Shown: positions 1-11,904, counted from the first letter of the stretch. The stretch: 64,000 nt of DNA from Cystobasidiopsis lactophilus (GCA_001599975.1 BCIO01000004.1:2825328-2889327), one strand, 5' to 3'. Notes: generated from the letters alone by a model not told the origin. Made by a program: numbers and translations.

Positions 1-1404
1 AGCCAGCCTCCGACCAAGGCACTCAGTAGCCTTCCTTCTGGCCAGTCTTCCACTTGCTTCCTTCTGCAAGCCAGTCGATACGTCTTCTCTTGGAATGGCG
101 TTAAGGCCAAGCCAATGAGGGAGCCGACTGCCAACCCGCCGAAGGAAAGGCCAGCCTGACCGACTGTGAAGCCATAGGTGTCCTCCATCAAATGCGGAAG
201 AGAGACCAGAAACAGGTAAAGGCAGCCCCAGGCGCAGGAGATCCACACTGAAAGCGCCAAGACTGGCGGCTCGAAGAGAAGCATTACTGTACAACGATCT
301 GTTTGAGCTCGAGATTAGAAGCTAAAGGCGAGCGAACCAGCGTACACAAGGGTCGACTTAGTGAGTTCCTAAGTAGGATAGCCCAAGGCGCTCTTTCATC
401 CGTCTGAGCTCGCGCGTAGCATCGGTGAATGTTGTCATCGCAGCAGTGAGTCTTCTTCCTCTCGATGTATTCTGGCATAGCGTGGATGATATCCCTGACG
501 ACCACTCCGGATCGCGTCTCGGGCAGGACGAAGGGCAGGATCAAGCAGGTGGAGCCGCAGACGACAAGTTGAATCCAGTTTATCCACCGGAACCCGAGTC
601 GTTCGCCCACATAGCCCATCGTTAAAGGACCGCAGGGCAGGCCGAAGAGGGTGGACAAAGTGAAGAGCGACATCGGCAAGCCGCGTCTGTGTTGAGAGAA
701 CAGCTCGACGAGTTAGGTTTATGCTGCTTAGTTGGTAGACATCGAGCTCACTCGGAAGCATTCCATAGGTCAGCCAAGCACCCGGCCACCATGGTCGAGC
801 TGACGCTGCCAAACACACCCTGCGGGATTGGGCAATTGCGGTCAGAAGCCTGCAGCCGTTTCCGCAGGAGGCGCGATCTCACCAGGAAGAAGCGACCAAT
901 CAACAGAGTGGGAACGTTCTGCGCCAGCGCGCACGGGATGTAGAATAGGGTGAAGGCTGGAAAAGTGCACAAATAGACGGGACGCCGGCCGAACACTTCG
1001 CCAGCTGGAGCAAGGACCTGGTCGTTCACCATGAAACCCAAACGCTGCGAACGAACTGAAGCCAGAAGACGAACCAGAGGAGCCAGTGCGATGCCAATGA
1101 CAAAAGTCGAGACGCCAATGGTGACGACAGTTTTCGAGACGTGCAAGGCTTCGGCCAGGTCTGCGCTGTCGATAGAGTATGCGCTGGCGGCGAAGGAGAT
1201 CATGAAGCTCATGAAGCAGGCCATCGCCGTGATTCGCCATTTGACAGCCCTGGCCCAATTCCTGGGGTCGCGCACGTCGTCTTTCGTGAAATTGAGCAGC
1301 ACGATGCCGTTTGAGTCTTCGCCAGTGATCTTCAAACCATCGTAATTGTCCAAATTAGGCATGCTGGAAGCAGGAGCAGAGTCCAGCTCGAAAACAGTCG
1401 CCAT
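1..1404 (-). CDS. MFS drug:H+ antiporter, DHA1-like (3' end off the window)
   Basis: Multi-pass efflux transporter of the major facilitator superfamily, probably at the plasma membrane and exporting small toxic molecules (family knowledge; substrate unknown). The start is the ATG at 1404; an alternative upstream frame has no ATG. Exons on the minus strand are 1404-1075, 1017-883, 819-752, 686-346 and 286-1, with introns of 57-65 bp. The reading shows an acidic N-terminus, the DPRNWA-type entry segment before TM1, then TM helices and the loop motif APAGEVFGRRPVYL, the usual DHA1 signature after TM2. A second half follows with the TM stretch MLLFEPPVLALSVW. The gene is partial: the C-terminal helices lie left of base 1. 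It is divergent from the CorA gene, with 211 bp between the starts. DHA1 assignment is good; a specific subfamily is not claimed. Confidence 0.85.
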
Positions 1405-1615
1405 GCTGTCACTTCGTCTCGAGGGGCGCGATCCGAATACGACCAGAGTTCCTCTCGCGCGCCCTCTTGGAGGTAATTTACAGTAGCAGCACAAAACAAG
1501 CAAGTAGGAGACAGCAACAAAGGCGGACCACTGGTATTGGCCCGGGTGCAAGCTGTGATTTCGCTGCTGGCAAAACTTGTCGGCAGGCTATCGCCATGAG
1601 GAGAGACTAGTGGCC

Positions 1616-4600
1616 ATGCCTGGCAGCAAGCACCGCAACACCTCGCCGCCCTCGCCCTCGTTGGCAGCGGCGGCCATCAACCGGAGGCTCTCGAGCGGCA
1701 CGGACGACCCGTATGGCCCAGAGGGCGTGTTCCACACCGGCCTCAACACGCCAGAGCCAGACGAGGCCGAGCGAGCGCAGGCGCAGGCTGAGCTCGACCA
1801 GAACTTCTTCCTCGCCGGCTCAGGCTCGCCAGACCACCGCCCGTCCGCCAGCAACACGGGCGTGCCTTCCAACCCGGTCCAGATGTTTTATCGAAGGCAG
1901 CGCAACCTGTCCGACACCTCTGTCAACTCCTCCCAGGGCTTCATAGACCACAGACAGCAATCGGTGTCGCTCGCCAGGCCCAGTATGGCGGAATTGGCCA
2001 TGGGCCGGGCGCATCGGTCGCACACCGTCTCCTCTCGCGGCCTGGTCCCACCACCCTCTGGTCTCGCGCAATCCAGGCCAACAGAGCGGGGCTTTGAGCA
2101 AGTGGCCAGCAGCGGACGGGAGCGAGGGGCTACTACAGCAGAGGAGGAGGAGGATCCAGCCTTACACGGAGTGCTTGGCGGCTCCGCGCTCGATGCCGAC
2201 TCCAGCGACGACCCCATCATCGACCACCGCCCCTTCCTGACCCGTCAAGCCACCGTTTCCAGTCACCACTTGTCGCCCAGACCGTTTGGCGGCTCGCCCA
2301 GCACAGCCGTCCCTCGCGATTCCGCCAACCTGGATGACAGCGACCCGAATCGCATCTTGAGCCCGCCCATCTCTCGCAACACCTCGGACCAAGGCGGCCG
2401 TCTCCCGCCTGAAGATGACGTCTGCTTTCCCATGCTCACCGAGCCCATGCAGTCTCTGTCCTCCCACGGCAATGTGGTGGACGACGGCGGCCACCTGGAC
2501 GACTTTCAGCTGCCCCCGGCTACCGATCTCCCACACCACCACTCCAGCGACGACGAAAAGCACACTGGCCACCACCATCCCCACCACGGGGACCGCCGAA
2601 AGGGCATGGCCGGCGTCCTGCCGCATTTCCCATATCCCTTCGACTTTTCCACGCTGGAAGAGTTTGCGCAGGCCGAACGGGAGTCAAACGGCTACTTTGC
2701 GGCCAAGCATGGCTCGGTGGCAGCGGCCAAGCTCAATGGCGACGCCCATGGCGGGCCTTCTGTTTCTTTCAGCCCAGACAGGGGCGATGTGCGCCGGCGA
2801 AAGGGCGCTGGGGACGGCGATGAGCCACCGGTTCGGCAAGGCCGAATGGGCCGGATGCGCAAGCTCTCAGAGTCAGTGGCCACTCCTGGAGCAAGGGCAG
2901 GTCGCTATCAAAGGAAGATCGCACTCTTCGAAGGTGCCGCGGCTGGTGGTGGCGCCTTCCCCTCCCAAGCCACCGCCGACACCAAAACGCCCTTGCTCTC
3001 TTCGGACAAGCAACGGCGGTCAACCGTGACCGGTGCATCCTATGGCGCTGCTGGCAACTCGTCCCGCATCACCCCGGGCTCGCACACCGACGAGAAAGAC
3101 CGGCCATACCGCTTCTCGTTCTACTCCAACTCATTGCCGTCTACTATCCACTCCCGCTTCATCTCCGAGATTCCCAACGAAGGCCAATCTTTTGAAGAGC
3201 TCTTTGTGGGCCCCAAACCGACGCCGGGCCAGTCGGACGATTTTTGGGACGACTCGACAGCGGCGGCTGAAGGGTCCCACCCACCTTCAGGCCACAACTC
3301 CATCAACGGCTATAACGCAAGGAACGCTGCTTTCTTGCCAGCTGGCATCCCTACTCACGGCGGTGGCGCATACGGACAACGACCGAAAGAGGGCATCATC
3401 CGGACCGACGCCGACGCGGAATCGAATACTTGGTGGATGGACGTGTTGTGCCCTACTGATGCAGAGCTGCGGTGCTTGTCCAAGGTGCGTCACTCAGTTC
3501 TTATCGCATCAACAACTTTTGATCGCCATCTGTCCTGTGTGCACAGGTCTTTGGCATCCACCCGCTGACAACGGAGGACATCCAAATGGAGGAGAGCCGC
3601 GAAAAGATCGAGCTGTTTCGCAACTACTACTTCGTCTGCTTCCGCTCCTTCGACCAGGACCCATATTCACCCACCTACCTCGAGCCGCTCAACATGTACG
3701 TCGTGGTCTTCCGCGAAGGAACGCTTTCGGTAGGTCGCGCCCTTTACTTCAGCACTTTTGTTGTGCTCAGGGCTCGGCGTCTCTGCAGTTTCACTATAGA
3801 GGCACGCCTCACCCGCAAAACGTCCGGCGGCGGATCAAGCAGCTCAAGGACTTCATCAATGTCACCTCGGACTGGATCTCGTACGCCTTGATCGACGACA
3901 TCACCGACGCCTTCGGCCCCTTGATCCAGAGCATTGAGTACGAGGTCGACAGCATCGACGAGCTCGTGCTGATCTTGAAGGACGCCGAGCAGAGCGACAT
4001 GTTGCGCAGGTTCGTGTCTGAGCCTTACCTTCATGCCAATTGTTGGCTGATGAACCTCGCACGCGACAGAATCGGAACTTGCCGCAAGAAGGTCATGGGC
4101 TTGCTGAGGCTCATTGGCCAAAAGGCCGACGTCGTCAAGGGCTTGGCCAAGCGGTGCAACGAAAACTGGTCGGTGGCGCCAAAGTCGGATATCGGCCTCT
4201 ACCTATCTGATATTCAGGTTTGCCGAGCTCCTTTACTTCTAGTCGCTCTTACTGACTATAAATGGAATGCGCCAAACAGGACCACTTGGTGACCATGACC
4301 CAAAACTTGAACCACTACGAAAAGATCTTGTCGCGGTCGCATAGCAATTACCTGGCCCAGATCTCCATCGAGATGACTGGTGAGGACAGAGGCCTACTGT
4401 CAGCCCAAATCGCGGCTGAAGTCCTTGATCCCGTCACAGATGCCAACAACGCCATCAACGAGGTCCTGTCCAAGCTGACCGCGCTCGGTACCGTCCTCGT
4501 TCCCATGAACTTGATTACCGGTCTATGGGTGAGCTGCTGTCCTCCTCTAGGCATCGAATGCTGCCTCACTGTCTTCTGGTCGGTTCACAGGGCATGAACG

Positions 4601-4769
4601 TCATGGTGCCCGGCCAAGACGTTGAGAACCTGCGGTGGTTCTTCAGCATTGTCGCTGTCCTCGTTGCAATTGCGGTCATTGGTGGCTGGGTGGTGCGTTG
4701 CCTGTCTACCTCATTCGTTTTGAATGTCTTCTGATTTTCGTACAGACCTGGAAAGCCATCCGCGCATGA
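1616..4769 (+). CDS. CorA-type Mg2+ transporter, MNR2/ALR-like
   Basis: Predicted 911-residue magnesium channel of the fungal CorA group (Alr1/Mnr2; vacuolar or plasma membrane). Exons: 1616-3484, 3547-3729, 3789-4009, 4070-4217, 4280-4379, 4440-4528, 4591-4692 and 4746-4769; introns are 53-62 bp. The first 620 residues are low-complexity, rich in Ser, Pro, Gly and His, as in fungal homologues. The CorA core follows (FGIHPLTTEDIQMEESREKI, then DWISYALIDDI), and near the C-terminus comes the TM helix VLVPMNLITGLW joined by splicing to GMN (about residues 871-873), the signature of the CorA pore. A second TM helix and a seven-residue last exon end the protein. The start is the first in-frame ATG; the frame stays open a little upstream without one. 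Ser/Thr-rich N-termini in this family are often regulatory, which is not visible here. Confidence 0.93.
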
Positions 4770-5019
4770 TTGTCGTCCTCGCATCTCGTTTTCCGACTCT
4801 CTCTCTCTGCTTTCACGACCTGTCGCAGCGTTTTCTGTACTTGTTTCTCTCATCTCATCGCACCGACCCAAACCTATTCGCACGACTTTCTTCTGTTTTG
4901 TTTTTGGGATTTTACATTTCCTGCTTGGGCATGGCTTCTGGGCCTCGTATATACATCAAAACAGGGCCAAGAGGGAGGGACACCTTTTAGAAAAAACCGG
5001 GGAGTCCTGCGCCCTTGTC

Positions 5020-5708
5020 TCATTCTCTCGTCTTTTGGTCGACGGCCGAATACGCAGCTGTATTGTTATGCACGCAATTTGATAAACCTTAGTTCCTTGT
5101 CGACTTTGAGTGAGAGTGAGACGGGGGAATGACAACGCACGAGACTCGTCCTTGAAGTCGACCGACTCTGCGCTGGCGCCAAAGTCCTTGTAGGCAGCCG
5201 GCAAGTCGAGCCTGCTCTCGTTGCCGGTGACGCCCAAGGTGAGCGAGGTGGACCAAGGGTCGGTGCCCACGGCGTGCGAGGCCAGGCCGTTGCCGGACTT
5301 GAGCTCGTAGTCGTTGTCGTGGTCCTCGCCTGCCAGCTGGTGGTGCTTGCCCATGCTGCCTGGCGGGATGAAGCCCGGGTCCCTCGCCCCCCTCGCTGAC
5401 CCGTACCCCGCGGCCGCGCCCTCGTTGGCCGCTGTGGCTGCTCGCCGCCGCCGTCTCCGTCGAAGCACGAACCAAGCCCCTAGTCCCACGATGGCGGCGA
5501 GGATGACGAGGCCGAACAATAAGCCGAAGAAGCCTCCCTGTGCACCAAAAATAAAATTTGAGACCGAGATTCATAGGTCAAGAGGGGGAGGCAAGTGACG
5601 CACCGTCGAGCCGGCGACCTGAGGCAGGCGGTGATAATAAGTGCTCGAAGGCGGCGCGTTGCCAAATGAGGACAAGGTTGGAGAAGCCTGAGGAGCCTGT
5701 ATGGTCAT
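5020..5708 (-). CDS. Small single-pass membrane protein, function unknown
   Basis: Start ATG at 5708. Exon 1 is 5708-5604 and exon 2 begins at 5537 after a 66 bp intron. The short Ser/Pro/Tyr-rich N-terminus is followed by one strong TM helix (GLLFGLVILAAIVGLGAWFV) and a stop-transfer run of seven arginines. The cytoplasmic tail then reads GFIPPGSMGKHHQLAGEDHD. I prefer a third exon at 5057-5020, spliced with a GTGCGT donor and a CAG acceptor (83 bp intron), giving 179 residues in phase. Without that intron the frame reads through to a stop at 4956. The topology resembles SKG6/Mid2-like fungal proteins but there is no domain I can name. It is convergent with the CorA gene. Confidence 0.6.
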
Positions 5709-6444
5709 CGCTCTGGTTCAGCCATTGACCGAGAGGGCTTTAAATTAAAGGTCGACGCCGTACACCTCCTCGTGCTTTCAAGGGCAACCGCATTGCTTCA
5801 AAGCCAGAGAATTTGAGGGGCACGCAGAGTATGAGTATCGATCAGTCAAAGCACAGTGTCCGAAGCCACCAGTTGCGCGCAGTGAGGTGAGCAGGTCGAC
5901 GAAGCGGTCGAAGAAGCTCTTCGTCTCGCTCAGTCGCTTGCCCAGCCCACGCCTTCCGTGCTTGCCTGTCCTGCCACTTACTTGACTGTCGCTTTGATTG
6001 CTACACGACTGACTGCTGCTTACATCTGGTTTACGACGTCCTGTCCGCTCATCGCTGCTGCAGCCGGCAGGAGACGAAGTCATGCTGCTTGGCAATCTCG
6101 ATGTTGCCTGCCTTCTGCTGTGATACAGTGCACCCGAAGAGACCTACACGATGCACTCCTAGACTCTTGGCAGCGAGAACACCGCCTCGATCCTGTTCTG
6201 TTGAATTGGCCCGGCTGCTTGGCCCGCGATACAACCCAGACCTCCAAACCTCTGTAGTAGCCTTATTCTCCGGTCTGGTTCTCGCGTTCCTAAGTGTCCC
6301 ACAAGTATCATGGAATGCCGTCGTTTGGGAAGGGCGCGTTTGTGGCTCCCTTTGTGTTGGCGCCTTCCGTTCGGAGACGGTGGCAAAGGCGCCCGTCGGA
6401 GGGAACTCTTCTTGCCCTGCAACCATCGCCGTTCGAGACCAATA
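5709..6444. other. Intergenic, about 740 bp, with a diverged duplicate block
   Basis: No convincing gene; the short frames here lack family signal and splice support. A roughly 60 bp stretch at about 5860-5920 matches about 9870-9930 upstream of the second zinc-cluster gene (shared CCACCAGT and GGTCGACGA words). It therefore looks like part of the old segmental duplication and probably carries promoter or 5' leader sequence. Confidence 0.4.
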
Positions 6445-7560
6445 ATGCCCGATGAAGATCCCCCCCGGTACCATTGGACTGCGGAGGCGCTAAGCAATGC
6501 ACGAAAGCGTCGCATGCTGGAAGAAGAAGACGCAGACCAGGCCGAGTTCGCGGCAGAGTAAGCGCTCATCCAGCTCGATATTACAGTTGAGTTTGTCTGG
6601 CTAACATACTGCGGCCGTTTCTGCCTCTATTCAGACATCCCGCTCATCACGGCGACCCTAATGCTGGGGGCCTCCATCCTCATGGGCAGCATTTGGAATT
6701 CCATGGTCCAGCTCCTCAACCCCAAAGCCCACAGATGAAGTAGCATCACTTCTTCTCGCGCAACTGTCAAAGATTACCTAATTGCGAACGTCCTTTACTC
6801 AGTCAGCACCAGCTCGACCCGCACGCAGGTGTCGCCCAACATGTAGCAGTGCAAGCTCTACAGTTGCAGCAACCGAAGCCTGCTCGACTTGAACAGGTTG
6901 TCGCCCGTGGCGGTCCCCCAACAAAGAAGCAAAAGCAACCGAAACCTCCGGCGGCAATTCCATATTGGATGTATCCTGGAGGTGCACCGGTGTATGTGCA
7001 TTCAGATAGTTTGGATCCCATTCAGATGAATAACATATGGTGGTCGTCAGAGGTATTCCTTTGGAGCATCAAACGGAATTAACATCTTGGACTGCGCAGC
7101 GGCAGAATGCACCTGCTCCTCCGCAACCGTAAGCGTGTCCAGCTTCAATTAAGTCCCATTGGATGGCTGATATATACGACCAATCTTCGGCAGGGGTCCC
7201 GCCGTCGTACATCCTGCCCATATCCCCGTGAATTCGCCACAGGCCTTGCCTCCTCACGACCCTACCGCCCTTCCTCACACGTAGCTCCGTTTTTCCTTGC
7301 CCAATTGTGAAGGAGTGTCTGACTCTAAAATTTCTCGACTCAAGCCAACCGTTGCAAGTTCCTGAACCGCCCGAAAAACCTCCACGGGCTTGTCGCCTGT
7401 GCGTTACCTCCTTCTGCCCAAGGACTTGAAAGAAAGCAGATCCCAAATCATTTGCCTACGCAGGTGCAATGGCTCTAGCAAAAAGTGCGATCACAAACGG
7501 CCTAGATGTTCATATTGCATACAGCGCAACCAGGCAGTGTGCGTCTACGATTGGAAGTAG
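6445..7560 (+). CDS. Zn2Cys6 protein with a C-terminal zinc cluster (copy A)
   Basis: Predicted 244-residue DNA-binding protein. Exons: 6445-6557, 6635-6739, 6803-7052, 7100-7128, 7194-7280, 7345-7398 and 7464-7560. The body is rich in Gln, Pro and His, with a basic KKQKQPKPP patch. The last 35 residues hold a complete fungal Zn2Cys6 pattern split by the last intron: CRLC, CNGSSKKC, DHKRPRC, SYC and QAVC, giving spacing C-x2-C-x6-C-x6-C-x2-C-x7-C. Gal4-type factors usually carry this domain near the N-terminus, so the C-terminal position is unusual. No fungal-specific transcription-factor middle homology region is present. An in-frame ATG at 6310 could extend the N-terminus. A paralogue is at 10423-11565. 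A role as transcription factor is inference from the domain alone. Confidence 0.72.
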
Positions 7561-7924
7561 CAGCGCCTGAGTCGGGCCGGGGTGGCATTCAGGCGCTTGT
7601 ACATGTGAATATTACAAGCTTTCGCGCTCCATCATTGCACAAGGTCGACGTTGTCACTATAAGATTTGGCCAGCGGTCAAATGGGCAAGGACGATTTTAG
7701 AGGCCACATCTGGCAAATCCTCGATTGCTCGCATAGAAAGCTGTTTAAAGTCATAGTGTCAAAACATAGTAGCCTGGCAAGCTGAGCAGGGCAGAAGTAC
7801 CCAAAGCCATGCCGCCGAGCGCGTTTCGCCTGGGCTGCGGTCGTGCTTCACTCTGTCCGCCCATTTCACTGGATTGGAAGTCTGGCCAAAATTGGAGTAA
7901 TGCATGAATTCCAGATGGACTGGG
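7561..7924. other. Intergenic, 364 bp
   Basis: Lies between the convergent ends of copy A and the hypothetical gene. No coding frame, RNA gene or repeat was seen; it probably holds the two 3' untranslated regions. Confidence 0.4.
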
Positions 7925-8804
7925 CTAGCGGTTTTGCGAGAGAACCAGCCAGCTTCGTCGACCAGAGCGCAGCTTATGGTGGCGGTGATGATGTAAAATC
8001 GCCAGGCCTGCCATGTTGTTAACAGGGTCCTTCGCTTTATAATCTATAGACAAAAGAGCTACTTGGAGCATGTCGGAAGTTGCGCGTTCCCTCAGCCAAT
8101 CTGCACGAAATGCCAGGTTGCCGCTGGCATCAATGCTGAACGCCTGTGAGGGATCGACCGTCCGATGCTCGTATTTGATCTGACATGATAGTAATAAAGT
8201 CATTGTTAGACACGAAAGCATGTGAATTTTGACGAAGAACAAACCTTGGCGGTAGTAGAGCAAGCTGCTAAGCAACAACCTCCGAGCCAAGTCAACGCAT
8301 CTTCAAAGAAGATAAGTAGGCACCTTGGGGACTTGGTACTGAAATTACTACCTCTTCGCAAAAGAATCTGTGAACGTCCGAACCTGTGAGTCTGATCGCT
8401 CTCCCTTTGGTGAGACTTACCTCCAACCAAAACTTGATGATAGACAGCCGCATCTTCCGCTCCGCGTGTTCAGAAGTAGACGCAGACTCCGCCTGCATTT
8501 GCCTAGCTTCTATCAGAGCCCGCATCTTCAGCCGCTCAACATTGATAAATTTCGCCACGTCGGAGATAGCGACAATGCCACCAAGCAAATTTACGGTGTC
8601 GTCTTCCAACTTGAACTTGACAGTCTCAGGGTCCCATACCATAGGAACGTGGCGGTTCCACAACGGGTGTCTTGGATAGTCCGGGTCCTCCCTCGAGATG
8701 AGAGGCAGGCCTTGGGAAGCGAGTTCAGGGCGGGCCACAGCTGGGGTCTGCCGGGCCGCCGTGCTTCTCTTCATGAAGGACGCAAGCATTTTTTGAGAAA
8801 TCAT
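7925..8804 (-). CDS. Hypothetical protein, 253 aa
   Basis: Exons 8804-8421, 8367-8245 and 8179-7925; introns are 53 and 65 bp with GTAAGT and GTTTGT donors, and all phases agree. An ATG at 8831 would add nine residues. The N-terminus is basic with hydroxylated residues (MKRSTAARQ) and could be a mitochondrial presequence, which is inference. The middle contains DDTVNLLGGIVAISDVAKF and a charged helix. The second exon has a short hydrophobic, Cys-rich segment (LTWLGGCCLAACS). I do not recognise a family. It lies inside the duplicated region but has no counterpart in the other copy, so it was either inserted in copy 1 or lost from copy 2. Confidence 0.5.
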
Positions 8805-9076
8805 GGTAGACAAGGAGCAAGAAAAATGCATGCGGAAGCCGTTGGTGAGCGAAGTTTCCACCGCTTCCGAGCGATTTCACAAGCTAGCGCGAGTCATAGG
8901 CAAGCATTCCTTGGTCTGACTCATCTTCTCTTCATTTTTATTGAGCCAACGACTGGAATGGTCGACGTTTCAAAGAAAGCATTAGGGCAGACAGGCAGGA
9001 GGGCGTGCACGGTCATTTGTAGAAGTCACAATTGTCCAATGCGGTGCTCTGATGAACCGTTGCCTTTCTCTCAATT

Positions 9077-9478
9077 TTGACGCCTTTGGTCAGCTCCTTC
9101 ACGGCCGGTTGGTCGATCTCGTTGGATTGGAGCTTGAGCGTGGTTAGCTTGGAGTGATGGCCTTGAGCAAGGACGGAAGAGAGGCGGAGGGTGGCTTTGC
9201 AGTGTAGGAGACAGCCGGACAAGTCGGGCCGATCAGCAGTGGCAACTTGGTGGGGATGACGGCGAGTATCAGGGCCAGATTGAGTGGGCTTGTCTTGAAG
9301 GTCGAGAGTGTGGAGGAGAGAGCGAGAGCGAAACCTTCAGCGAGGGTTTGGATGCTGTCGATTTGGATGTCATTTGAGAGCGTGTGGACCTCTTGCAAGC
9401 TGTCAGTGTCCGTCGTGAAGTGCTTGGTCGAAAGCTGGCGGCGTCCCGTCGACCAAGCTGTGGGTGGCAAGCATCACA
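9077..9478 (-). pseudogene. Decayed partial copy of the RanGAP gene
   Basis: This stretch aligns over its whole length with about 12347-12745 inside the intact RanGAP gene, on the same strand. It corresponds to leucine-rich repeats in the second half of that protein. The 3' part is nearly identical (both read LTTLKLQSNEIDQPAVKELT); similarity falls towards the 5' side, where the frame shifts against the parent and repeat residues are replaced. Neither the N-terminal exon nor the acidic tail is present, and sequence beyond the GVK codons is unrelated. It is therefore a truncated duplicate, not a working gene. The matching neighbour order points to segmental duplication rather than retroposition. 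Confidence 0.85.
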
Positions 9479-10422
9479 ATCTAAGCATTCGAGCGCTAAG
9501 GAAACCTGCTTGATTTGAGATGGAGATAGCTTGATAGGGAGTAACAGGATATCGTGACGCCGCAGTCAGAGCCCAAGCCAGCCTAGGCCGGGCGAGAGAT
9601 GCGCTGCGAGGCGAGTCTTCCAGTGCACAAGCTGATCGCTCAGAACATATTGCCTTTGTGTGCGCCATGTGAGTCAACCGTGAGCAGCCTGTTCTATGGC
9701 ATTGCGCGTCAGCCACCGGCCGCAACAAGGGTCAAAGAGAGCGAAACCGATCGGGCGCACCTCGTCTGTTTGTGGATTCGCAAGCTCCCGGTGGCCTTAA
9801 CGCAGTCAAATCAAGACCTAGGAGGGCATCGCGTGTACAGATTAGGCAGTTAACCATGTTCAAGAGTATCTAAAGCAGCCACCAGTAGTGAGGCAGAGGC
9901 AAGGGTCGACGACGCGGTCCAAGAGCTGCTGCTCGCCTGAACTTGGACGGCCGCTCGCCTGCCCTGACTTCTGGCTGGGATTCCTGCTCGATGAATGGAT
10001 CCTATAATGCTTTCTCGTGGCGCGAGAGAATGCTCAGGGGTCGAGGCTTGTGCTTTCCGTTTGCTGTTCCCAGCATGCCCACTTCTGCTCGGCCAGCTTG
10101 CCTCGTCTTTCTGTTGACATGCGGCTGCCAGGCCCTTCATGAACATCAAGAGCACCGCCTCAGTCGTGACTGCCCGGCTTTATAATGACAAGCCTTTTGC
10201 TAGCGCAAGCAAGCTGCTGGTTGCTTCTGCAGTCTGCCACTGCAATGGCAGCTAGGCAGTGGGTTGCTGCTTTTCACTGGCTGCGCTCTGATATAATAGC
10301 ACCAGAAGATCTTGCGAGACATGACTCAGACGTGCGACGGTTTCCCTTTCTTCCAGCCTTCCAGAAGTTGGTGGCGACTCACGTTGCCTGCCCTTGGCCT
10401 GCCACGACCGGCTTCCCGAATC
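9479..10422. other. Intergenic, about 940 bp
   Basis: Upstream of zinc-cluster copy B. It contains the second copy of the block also seen at about 5860-5920. Short open frames exist but none has splice or family support. The region probably carries the promoter and 5' leader of copy B. Confidence 0.35.
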
Positions 10423-11565
10423 ATGAATAACAGAGGCCAAGCTAACCCGGACGCGTTCGCCAAGGCCCCGCAAGAGACGGATTTGACAGCCCCGTAAGAG
10501 CTTCAGCGTCTTGGCCTGGTCGCAAAGAGCGACATCTAATGCGATGCTTCCTACTGTTCGACAGGAACCCTGCCGCCTACCCGACGAAATCTGACGCTCC
10601 GCACCAACCGCATGATATCTACAAGGCATGGCTCGAAAAGCATCCCGAGTCGGCTCAACCTCCCAGCCGCCCTACTCGAATCCCTGGTGCGCGTATCCGG
10701 ACTGCTCTGCCATCCCATAGCCCAGGCCCCTTGGCCTCTCCAAGATCGTGCGTTCTCCACGCGACTTGACTTCGTCGCCGCCACCAGCGGGTTTAGTTAA
10801 TCCTCTTTCTTCTTGAGCAGCCCAGGCGCGGGAGGAGCTCCTGCCTCTCCAGCGGCTTTCGTCGGATACGGCGTCCAGCACCAACCGAACTTTCACTTCA
10901 ATCACCAACCTTTTCAACCTGTTCCGTTCGTCAATCAGCCGCCTTCAGGCAATTTTCATCCTGCACAGCCACAGCCTGCGAATTTATTCTCTGGTTCGCC
11001 CTTTTCACCAGTGTTTGGCAATGCACAAGGCGGGGGTGTGCAGGCCATCGGGTAGGCCTCCCTTTCATTGCTTTTTCATTACTTTGCCGCCTGACGGGAT
11101 AACCAACAACATTGTAGCATCACTCCTCCGCCGCATCCTCACCCCAACTACAACCAATATATGGGGATTGGTGGCAATCAACCTCATCCTCAGCAATATT
11201 ACCCGCAGCCTGGCGCTGTTGGTCTTTCGCCGCAGCATGGTGGCATTGCCCAACAGGGTCAACCTCAAAACCCGGTTCAGCAGCCCGTTGGTAGCGATGC
11301 CAATTTGAACCCTCAGACAGCCCCCACCACTCCTAGAGGTCACACTCACGCTGGAGATCTTATTCCGTGTGACCCATCAGCCCCAGGACTTGGTGGCCGT
11401 CCCCGCAGTAGTTGCTACAGGTCTGTTTGCTTTTGGGACAGACCACTTGAGAATGCTAACTTGCGGAACGGCTATACACACAGATGTAGACGTTTGAAAA
11501 GAGCGTGCGATCTCAAGAGGCCATGTGCCCGCTGCGAGCGGTCGAGGAGCGATTGCACCTATTGA
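10423..11565 (+). CDS. Zn2Cys6 protein with a C-terminal zinc cluster (copy B)
   Basis: Predicted 289 residues. Exons: 10423-10493, 10565-10747, 10821-11051, 11118-11420 and 11484-11565; all phases close. The protein is rich in Pro, Gln, Asn, Gly and His (FNHQPFQPVPFVNQPPSG), typical of a disordered or activation region. The final exon pair encodes CYRC, CRRLKRAC, DLKRPC, ARC and RSDC, i.e. C-x2-C-x6-C-x5-C-x2-C-x6-C, with the protein ending two residues after the last Cys. The 63 bp intron at 11421-11483 splits the cluster just after CYR. The start is uncertain: an in-frame ATG at 10321 also exists. It shares domain position and neighbourhood with copy A, but outside the cluster the two have diverged strongly. 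Its 3' end faces RanGAP. Confidence 0.75.
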
Positions 11566-11904
11566 TCTGCTTAGCTTTCTATATTTTTGTTTGAATTTTT
11601 AATCCTTTTCCCGTTCACCTAATTCAGATCAGCTGTTCTAAAGCCAAGCTGTGCACCCTTTTTCATTGTCATGAGAGTCGAAAACGGCGGTTTGACATTC
11701 GCCACCCAGTTCCAGAACGTGGCACCAACTAACAACGCCAGGCAATGCTAGTTAGCTCATGCGGTCCTTGCCAAAGGAGTGAAGAATGTATGAGCTTTAG
11801 AATGTGAGCGCCGGGAAGTCGCTTGGTGTGAAGGTCGAACTTGACGAAGAACCTTGAGAGAAGGTCATGCAATGCACCGCCTGAAGACCGCTTCTAGTCG
11901 CCGT
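11566..11904. other. Intergenic, 339 bp
   Basis: Between the convergent 3' ends of copy B and RanGAP. T-rich just after the copy B stop; nothing else was seen. Confidence 0.4.
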
